A stretch of DNA of 6,489 bases from Chloroflexaceae bacterium (GTDB taxonomy: Bacteria > Chloroflexota > Chloroflexia > Chloroflexales > Chloroflexaceae): positions 1 to 6,489 of the forward strand of contig JAOACN010000623.1 in NCBI GenBank assembly GCA_026417815.1. The letters are read 5' to 3'. The notes beneath the pieces were generated by a model. That model ran no database searches. It had not been told where the DNA came from and saw only the letters and a list, made by a program, of their open reading frames with translations. The stretch's first letter is position 1. Each line of letters starts with the position of its first letter. This document shows positions 5,837-6,489 of this stretch, one piece after another. A program made the position numbers and the translations under genes.

Positions 5837-5907
5837 GCGGCTGAGCCGCATAACAATGGAATGAAAGAGTTTTTTCGCGGGAGGGCTGCGCCCTCCCGGA
5901 CCCTCCC
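5837..5907. repeat. Dispersed palindromic repeat copy upstream of the membrane-protein gene
   Basis: GCGGCT/AGCCGC (5837-5842/5844-5849) is followed by CGGGAGGGC (5878-5886), TGC, GCCCTCCCG (5890-5898) and then GACCCTC. The string GCCCTCCCGGACCCTC also occurs at 2995-3010 inside the MITE-like element, and a partial copy CGGACCCTCCCC follows at 5949-5960. It is one unit of the window's repeat family. Confidence 0.6.
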
Positions 5908-5996
5908 CGCTGCCTGGCGCGGCGCTGCCCGAGCGGGCTGCCCCCTTTCGGACCCTCCCCCGCCGCCTCGCGTGGCCCTTCGGAACTCTCCTCTAA

Positions 5997-6040
5997 GAAA
6001 TAAGCAGTTACCTTCGTGATCCCAACGTACCACGGATCAC
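5997..6040 (-). promoter_or_regulatory. Candidate minus-strand promoter overlapping a dyad
   Basis: On the minus strand TTGGGA (plus 6020-6025) and TATTTC (plus 5997-6002) are 17 bases apart and could drive the membrane-protein gene about 190 bases downstream. An inverted repeat GTGATCC (6016-6022) / GGATCAC (6034-6040) with an 11-base centre covers the -35, like an operator. Both hexamers are imperfect, so this is tentative. Confidence 0.25.
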
Positions 6041-6118
6041 CCGCACGCGCCCTCCGTGTTCCTACGGAACGCGCTTCCCGAACCCTACCGTACCCACGCC
6101 TCCCCGGGCAATCGACTT

Positions 6119-6178
6119 CACCTCCCCACCTCCCCACCTCTACACCTCCACGGCTCCACACCTCCACCTCCCCACCTG
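6119..6178 (+). repeat. CACCTCC-type low-complexity tandem tract
   Basis: About 60 bases built from variants of CACCTCCC, CACCTCCA and CACCTCTA, almost all pyrimidine plus A on the plus strand with very few G. Units are irregular in length, so it is a degenerate simple repeat and not a CRISPR. It ends immediately before the TATAAT of the next gene. Confidence 0.7.
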
Positions 6179-6181
6179 GGG

Positions 6182-6187
6182 TATAAT
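6182..6187 (+). promoter_or_regulatory. -10 box of the isochorismate synthase gene
   Basis: A perfect TATAAT about 75 bases before the preferred ATG. No good -35 is visible: the expected position falls within the CACCTCC tract. Transcription would start near 6194. Confidence comes from the exact hexamer in otherwise GC-rich, GC-skewed DNA and its position ahead of a gene. Confidence 0.55.
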
Positions 6188-6260
6188 CCAATACAGAGGG
6201 GGCACAACGGGCGGCCTCGGGATGCCGGCACGCCGCGCCGGACGGAGCAGGTTGCGGGTT

Positions 6261-6489
6261 ATGATCGGAGTCAGCGTTGCCACCGCCGCCTTGCGCGAGC
6301 GGCCGCGAATGGAGGAACAGGCCGAGATTGCCCGGCAGCGCGCCCGGGAACTGGGTCGCCCCGTGCTGGTAAGCGTAACCACGCGCGTGCGTCCGCGTGA
6401 CCCGCTGGCCCTCTTTGCCCGCGGCCTCGGGGTCACCCACAACCGGCTCTTCTGGAGCGTGCCCGCGGTGGGTCTGGCCGTAACCGGCC
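6261..6489 (+). CDS. menF: Isochorismate synthase (MenF/EntC/DhbC type), N-terminal fragment; 3' end outside window
   Basis: This frame stays open to the window end and gives 76 residues from ATG 6261. After MIGVSVATAALRERPRMEEQ comes a helical segment AEIARQRARELGRPVLVSVTTRVRPRDPLALFARG, then a pattern like NRLFWSVPAVGLAVTG. This resembles the N-terminal part of chorismate-utilising isochorismate synthases, where F-W-x-x-P-x-x-G precedes a conserved G-x-G. The enzyme would convert chorismate to isochorismate, the first step of menaquinone synthesis (or of catecholate siderophores). The catalytic C-terminal domain is outside the window, so identity rests on the N-terminus only. The start is uncertain: an in-frame ATG at 6222 adds 13 residues (MPARRAGRSRLRV) and neither start has a strong Shine-Dalgarno; GGAG at 6244-6247 would also suit a TTG at 6252. 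A TATAAT lies at 6182. Confidence 0.7.
   Translation, partial: MIGVSVATAALRERPRMEEQAEIARQRARELGRPVLVSVTTRVRPRDPLALFARGLGVTHNRLFWSVPAVGLAVTG

Noticed and set aside
5096..5851. 251-residue minus-strand ORF
   Set aside because: Overlaps two better-supported minus-strand genes in another frame; Arg/Ala/Gly-rich and without motifs.
6119..6178. CRISPR-like repetition
   Set aside because: Units are short, irregular and contiguous without spacers; a simple low-complexity tract.
5802..6440. 212-residue minus-strand ORF
   Set aside because: Crosses repeats, the CACCTCC tract and the antisense of the isochorismate synthase start; low-complexity translation.

Overview
The window is a GC-rich bacterial chromosome segment (about 65% G+C by eye). 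It reads like a member of the Chloroflexota, probably a filamentous phototroph of the Roseiflexus/Chloroflexus type. This assignment is inference: it rests on codon style, on intergenic DNA packed with short GC-rich palindromic repeats, on a CACCTCC-type low-complexity tract, and on an isochorismate synthase as expected in a menaquinone maker. No marker gene here fixes the taxon.

Layout: (1) 2-1273 (+) is the C-terminal three quarters of a long-chain acyl-CoA synthetase, overlapping by 8 bases (2) a bile acid:sodium symporter (BASS) family permease at 1266-2153 (+). (3) 2154-2400 is non-coding and full of hairpins. (4) A good extended -10 promoter (2411-2419) and a two-hairpin leader precede smpB (2484-2960, +), the tmRNA-binding trans-translation factor. 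(5) 2961-3316 is a non-coding, MITE-like element with 15-bp terminal inverted repeats and a TAA target duplication; the left TAA is the smpB stop codon. (6) 3322-4605 (+) is an MFS exporter starting 5 bases after the element. (7) 4606-4865 is a convergent intergenic region with further copies of both halves of that element and a 25-bp near-perfect palindrome. (8) 4866-5285 (-) is a lower-GC predicted lipoprotein. (9) 5422-5805 (-) is a small four-helix membrane protein of unknown function. (10) 5806-6260 is a divergent intergenic region with repeat palindromes, a dyad, a CACCTCC tract and a TATAAT box. (11) 6261-end (+) is the N-terminal part of an isochorismate synthase (MenF/EntC/DhbC type), cut by the window end.

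The ligase and the BASS permease look translationally coupled and may together import and CoA-activate an organic acid. smpB and the MFS gene appear to have been a tight two-gene unit: removing the element with one TAA copy leaves only two bases between the smpB stop and the MFS ATG. The main non-routine signal is this mobile, hairpin-rich repeat family and its effect on neighbouring genes. I do not see a convincing new multi-gene defence, biosynthetic or CRISPR system.
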